This document shows, in pieces, positions 5,470 through 7,553 of a stretch of DNA of 7,553 nucleotides. Made by a program: the position numbers and the translations under genes. The DNA is from an archaeon (GTDB taxonomy: Archaea; Nanoarchaeota; Nanoarchaeia; Pacearchaeales; GW2011-AR1), in contig DAOWCW010000038.1 of NCBI GenBank assembly GCA_030639395.1, positions 1-7,553 of the forward strand, read 5' to 3'. The notes beneath the pieces are model-generated. The model was not told where the DNA came from. It ran no database searches and worked only from the letters and a program-made list of their open reading frames with translations. The first letter of the stretch is position 1; every line of letters begins with the position of its first letter.

Positions 5470-5625
5470 GCTTCGCGAGATATTAGGTATTAGGTCGCTT
5501 CGCTTGTGGGTTGTAGGTGAATGTTGCGCTCTTAGTTCGCGCTTATTAATCAGAATTCTTCTGATAATCCCAACTCCTCTTCTAGCTCCTGTTTTTCTTC
5601 ATGATGCAAATCTAGTGTCATATGA
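5470..5625. repeat. Tandem duplicated scpA 3' flank, proximal copy
   Basis: Counterpart of 5315-5469, overlapping the true end of scpA. The part outside the gene and the last seven codons (5470-5570) match the distal copy almost exactly. Inside the gene the match falls to about four bases in five. This boundary, at the same point in both copies, suggests recent homogenisation of the non-coding part or origin of the two gene ends from different lineages. Confidence 0.85.
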
Positions 5626-6383
5626 ATATGACTAAAATGCTCTTGCTGACGAAGAAATATTTTGCCATTATTTGAGAGGTGAAGAATTGGGACGAATGAG
5701 GCTAGTTTTTCTTCTTTTGATTCTGCCATGTGATGAAATTTCATGTGTTCGTTGTCGTTTAGGTGAGTTTTTACGATTCCGAAGATTGATTTGATTCGGG
5801 TTTTTAGTGGGACGAAGTTGTCTCTTGGAAGAATTTTTAGTATGCCCTTAGTTGCTTGTCGGCTTTTGATTTCTTTTCGGATTCTTCGGCTTTCGGTGTT
5901 GATTGCGTGATCTAATGCTTTCATTAGTTCTTGGAGTGTAACTTTTTTGTGTCGTGCCATTGGGGTTCTGGGGCTTAGAATTGGGAGGTCATTTTCGTCT
6001 ATTTCGATTCGTTCTATTTCATAGCGTTTTTCATCTTTTTTACCGTAGAGGGCATCGTTGAGGTCTTGAATGTATGAGTTGATGAGGATTTCGGATTTGA
6101 GTCGAAGGAGGAGGGAGCAAGCTAGGAGAATTTTGGATGAGATGAAGAAGTTGGTGTCTTCGAGTTGCTGGATTGTTGTGACGTATTTTTCTGCTAGGGT
6201 TGCGAGGTTGATGTCCCATGGGTCGAGTTGTTCTGTTTTGATGAGGTCGTATATTATGGCTTGCCAACTGAGTTCGTTGGATGAGATTAGGTCGAAAAAC
6301 TGGTTTTGGTTTATTCTGTCCCCAAGGGATGACCCTGCTGGCCCTTCGTTGCTGGGCATTTGTGGGCTATCATCTCTTGTCAT
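5550..6383 (-). CDS. scpA: Segregation and condensation protein A (kleisin)
   Basis: A 277-residue cytosolic kleisin that bridges the SMC dimer heads to form the chromosome-condensing ring. The N-terminal SMC-neck-binding region carries the hallmark LDPWDINLATLAEKYV at residues 53-68. A second helix follows, FFISSKILLACSLLLRLKSEIL (79-100), the usual kleisin 'AA.LL.LKS.LL' block. Residues 115-180 are a charged, variable linker. Residues 180-260 form the C-terminal winged helix (LASFVPILHLSNNGKIFLRQQEHFSHIHM) that contacts the SMC cap. The protein ends in an acidic tail, whose coding sequence is duplicated downstream. The first 22 residues are polar and poorly conserved, so an internal start is possible, but no better site is seen. 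No smc or scpB gene lies in the window. Confidence 0.9.
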   Translation of the reverse strand: MTRDDSPQMPSNEGPAGSSLGDRINQNQFFDLISSNELSWQAIIYDLIKTEQLDPWDINLATLAEKYVTTIQQLEDTNFFISSKILLACSLLLRLKSEILINSYIQDLNDALYGKKDEKRYEIERIEIDENDLPILSPRTPMARHKKVTLQELMKALDHAINTESRRIRKEIKSRQATKGILKILPRDNFVPLKTRIKSIFGIVKTHLNDNEHMKFHHMAESKEEKLASFVPILHLSNNGKIFLRQQEHFSHIHMTLDLHHEEKQELEEELGLSEEF

Positions 6384-6414
6384 TGCTTTGTTAGACTTGG
6401 TTAGTTAATAAGTT

Positions 6415-6437
6415 TTTGTGGTTTGTTTGCTAGGATA
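6415..6437. repeat. 23-bp direct repeat upstream of scpA, proximal copy
   Basis: TTTGTGGTTTGTTTGCTAGG plus ATA is repeated exactly at 6698-6720. The proximal copy is 32 bases from the scpA start codon. Between the copies lie 260 bases of the dispersed intergenic repeat, so the arrangement looks like insertion of that repeat with duplication of the flanking sequence. Confidence 0.85.
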
Positions 6438-6697
6438 GATAAGCAACTGGATGGTTGTATTGGATACCTATATTGGATGTCGGGGTCGGTGAGACTGGGA
6501 GGGAGAATTTAGCCACAGATTACACAGATTACACAGATTGTATGAGATTCGGAGGGGGATATTGGCACGTGAATACCCTTACGGAATCTAAAAAATTGGT
6601 TGGGGCAAATTCTGAACGCGGATTTTGTGGGATTTGGAGGGAATGTTGGACATGGGATTTTATGGGATTTGGAGTTGGGTAATTTTTGGTTGGCAGA
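6438..6697. repeat. Dispersed intergenic repeat, copy upstream of scpA
   Basis: The segment holds no credible gene. It contains GGGAGGGAGAATTTAGCCAC (6497-6516), running into three tandem 9-mers CACAGATTA (6513-6539), and a second block at 6651-6697 nearly identical to 4561-4608. The two blocks abut in the 4545-4610 copy but are about 135 bases apart here, so one copy has gained or lost an internal piece. The tandem 9-mer, translated, gives ATDYTDYTD, a well-known spurious open frame in environmental genomes. Confidence 0.8.
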
Positions 6698-6720
6698 TTT
6701 GTGGTTTGTTTGCTAGGATA
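6698..6720. repeat. 23-bp direct repeat upstream of scpA, distal copy
   Basis: Exact second copy of 6415-6437. It follows directly on the end of the dispersed intergenic repeat. Confidence 0.85.
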
Positions 6721-6770
6721 ATGATGTGGATTTTTGCTTGAATTGAGTGTCACTGTATAATTACGACATA

Positions 6771-6787
6771 CCGAAAAGTTTAAATAG
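6771..6787 (+). promoter_or_regulatory. Strong archaeal promoter without a recognised gene
   Basis: CCGAAAAGTTTAAATAG is the best BRE-plus-TATA match in the window. Transcription should start near 6808. No protein-coding gene of normal size follows on the plus strand, which suggests that it drives a small RNA containing the structured element at 6865-6941. Confidence 0.65.
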
Positions 6788-6835
6788 TATTACCTCCTAG
6801 TTATAATATCACCTCTTTTTCCCCAGGAGATGACA

Positions 6836-6892
6836 ATGAGGCAACTATTTTTTCGCTTTATTGTCGCTCCTAGGGTTTATGCTTTTGTATAA
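6836..6892 (+). CDS. Possible 18-residue leader peptide
   Basis: AGGAG (6825-6829) lies 6 bases before an ATG that opens MRQLFFRFIVAPRVYAFV and stops at TAA (6890-6892), inside the 3' side of the helix-2 hairpin. The in-frame ATG at 6830 is too close to the Shine-Dalgarno sequence. Translation would melt the hairpin, as in attenuation, but no downstream plus-strand gene is present to be regulated. The frame is not open in the second copy of the element, which argues against a conserved peptide. Confidence 0.2.
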   Translation: MRQLFFRFIVAPRVYAFV

Positions 6893-6941
6893 GAAACCCT
6901 AAATTATGTAAGTCCAAAGATAACCAAAAGAGGTTAAGGCA
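6865..6941. repeat. Structured repeat element, copy 1
   Basis: The first 39 bases (6865-6903) are identical to 7433-7471 and hold the hairpin TAGGGTTT...AAACCCTA. After a spacer of different length and sequence, both copies share CCAAnGATAAC, a hairpin, and GTTAAGGC. In copy 1 the hairpin is TAACC-AAAAGA-GGTTA. The element lies just downstream of the minus-strand gene at 6979-7398. Confidence 0.85.
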
Positions 6942-6978
6942 ATAAAGGGTTTTAATTAACATCAGAAATAAAAGAAGT

Positions 6979-7398
6979 TTAGTTGCATTCCCATTGGGCT
7001 ACGGTAATTGATGATCTACAGTATGTATTTTTGCTGGATGCATTTGCATCGCAAGGTCCTTGATTTGTTCTTAGTGTACCAATTACAGTTATCTCATTAG
7101 GGCAACTTATTTCTTTGCCAGAAAGCAAAACGATTTGACCCTTAATCTTTGTATCTAAATAATTTTGATATTGTTTGGAATTATCTCCAAGTATTTCTGG
7201 TGGAATTGTCATTATGGGGTGTTGTTCTATAATGTCCGGCTTTTCACCAGAAATTTTAATTACTTGACCATCACATTTATCCCAACCAAGTTTATAATTA
7301 CAGTATTGATTATCTCCATTAATATTGAAAAAATAAATTACCCCCATCGTGATTAATGCACATGCTGCAACAATCAAAAGGATAATTTTTTTATTCAT
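6979..7398 (-). CDS. Small secreted or membrane-anchored cysteine-rich protein, unknown function
   Basis: A 139-residue protein. Residues 4-24 (KIILLIVAACALITMGVIYFF) form a signal anchor or signal peptide. The remaining 115 residues should lie outside the membrane and contain six cysteines (33, 42, 99, 116, 127, 138), enough for three disulfides. The alternation of short strands (GQVIKISG, KGQIVLLSG, NEITVIGTL) resembles an OB-fold-like beta barrel, but I recognise no family. Codons are A-ending, unlike scpA. The ATG at 7396-7398 lies about 25 bases from CTTTAAAG at 7419-7426, so the mRNA is probably leaderless. T-rich sequence after the stop may terminate it. The gene sits exactly between two direct copies of a structured repeat. 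Confidence 0.65.
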   Translation of the reverse strand: MNKKIILLIVAACALITMGVIYFFNINGDNQYCNYKLGWDKCDGQVIKISGEKPDIIEQHPIMTIPPEILGDNSKQYQNYLDTKIKGQIVLLSGKEISCPNEITVIGTLRTNQGPCDANASSKNTYCRSSITVAQWECN

Positions 7399-7418
7399 AA
7401 TTATTAAAAGAATCTCTT

Positions 7419-7426
7419 CTTTAAAG
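7419..7426 (-). promoter_or_regulatory. TATA box for the cysteine-rich protein gene
   Basis: CTTTAAAG reads the same on both strands. Its centre is about 25 bases from the ATG at 7398, the spacing of a leaderless archaeal start. The structured element, copy 2, begins only seven bases further upstream. Confidence 0.5.
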
Positions 7427-7432
7427 CTTTTA

Positions 7433-7512
7433 CGCTCCTAGGGTTTATGCTTTTGTATAAGAAACCCTAAAAATAGTCTAATAAGACCAAGGATAACGCT
7501 TAAGCGTTAAGG
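7433..7512. repeat. Structured repeat element, copy 2
   Basis: Bases 7433-7471 are identical to 6865-6903. The downstream part keeps CCAAGGATAAC and GTTAAGGC, with hairpin TAACGCT (7494-7500) opposite AGCGTTA (7503-7509), longer and different in sequence from copy 1 but pairing perfectly. A small extra stem GTCT-AATA-AGAC (7477-7488) is unique to this copy. No closing stem like that of copy 1 can be drawn. From 7513 to the window end I see only AT-rich sequence without a gene. Confidence 0.85.
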
Positions 7513-7553
7513 CATAGACACAATTCATGGAATAAACCATTACAAAAATTAAA

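Larger units (their letters stand above)
6808..6949 (+). ncRNA. Candidate small RNA containing a repeated structured element
   Basis: The proposed transcript begins about 26 bases after a strong TATA box. It can fold as a closed three-way junction. The closing stem is CTTTATTGTC (6856-6865) with GGCAATAAAG (6938-6947), 10 bp. Helix 2 is TAGGGTTT (6871-6878) with AAACCCTA (6894-6901). Helix 3 is TAACC (6921-6925) with GGTTA (6932-6936). Helices 2 and 3 recur in the copy at 7433-7512, with helix 3 preserved by compensating change; the closing stem does not. It lacks recognisable C/D or H/ACA boxes, SRP or RNase P signatures. Whether it acts as an RNA or only as a DNA repeat cannot be decided from sequence. 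Confidence 0.4.

Noticed and set aside
5394..5625. Template/variable repeat pair of a diversity-generating retroelement at the end of scpA
   Set aside because: Differences are not confined to adenine positions of one copy, half of the changed codons are synonymous, and no reverse transcriptase is present.
5351..5635. 94-residue plus-strand protein with an internal repeat
   Set aside because: It is antisense to the scpA end and its duplicate; the internal repeat is the DNA duplication.
6455..6682. 75-residue plus-strand protein containing ATDYTDYTD
   Set aside because: It is a translation of the tandem CACAGATTA repeat, a known type of spurious frame; no start signal or family support.
6865..7512. 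Integron attC sites
   Set aside because: Core sites fail the GTTRRRY and RYYYAAC consensus at one position each, and no integrase is seen. The cassette-like layout is kept only as an inference.

Overview
The window looks archaeal. Several genes start at, or within a few bases of, the expected transcription start, about 24-27 bases below an A/T-rich TATA box (TTTAAATA type). A T-tract terminator (four T7 runs) follows one gene. The gene set is also archaeal in style: a membrane-anchored winged-helix regulator, an ScpA kleisin, a short two-helix membrane protein and a small secreted cysteine-rich protein. Small genes, AT-rich coding sequence and many unassignable membrane or secreted proteins fit a DPANN lineage (Woesearchaeota/Pacearchaeota-like). 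That lineage call is an inference without a database search.

Layout. 1-174: an 82-bp tandem repeat rich in hairpins. 175-1298: a module bounded by an exact 31-bp direct repeat, holding an HD-domain phosphohydrolase gene and, convergent to it, the C-terminal half of a nucleoside deaminase. The 31-bp repeat is the 3' end of the next gene, a two-helix membrane protein (1276-1578, minus). 1625-1785: an extra, diverged copy of the first 16 codons of a phosphoglycerate mutase gene plus a GC-rich hairpin/G-run insert. 1786-2460: the intact dPGM-type gene. 2554-3312: membrane-bound HTH regulator. 3313-3375: a GC-rich foldable spacer. 3463-4380: secreted acidic coiled-coil protein (DUF5667-like). 4381-4654: poly-T terminator and a dispersed intergenic repeat. 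4655-5293: metallo-beta-lactamase-fold hydrolase. 5315-5625: tandem duplication of the 3' end and downstream flank of scpA. 5550-6383 (minus): scpA. 6384-6978: repeat-rich spacer with a strong promoter and a possible small RNA. 6979-7398 (minus): secreted cysteine-rich protein lying between two copies of a structured element (6865-6941 and 7433-7512).

Functionally the genes do not form one pathway. The core genes (dPGM, MBL hydrolase, ScpA) are housekeeping. Their spacers are crowded with repeats and with partial second copies of gene ends. The HD gene, the deaminase fragment and the 6979-7398 gene use A-ending codons, whereas the core genes use G-ending codons (TTG, GAG, CGG, AGG), so the window is a mosaic. 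The two signals most worth following are the repeated structured element with a compensating stem change around 6865-7512, and the recurring 'gene-end echoes' (31-bp repeat, pgm 5' end, scpA 3' end), where a terminal piece of a gene exists twice with repeat-like DNA between the copies.
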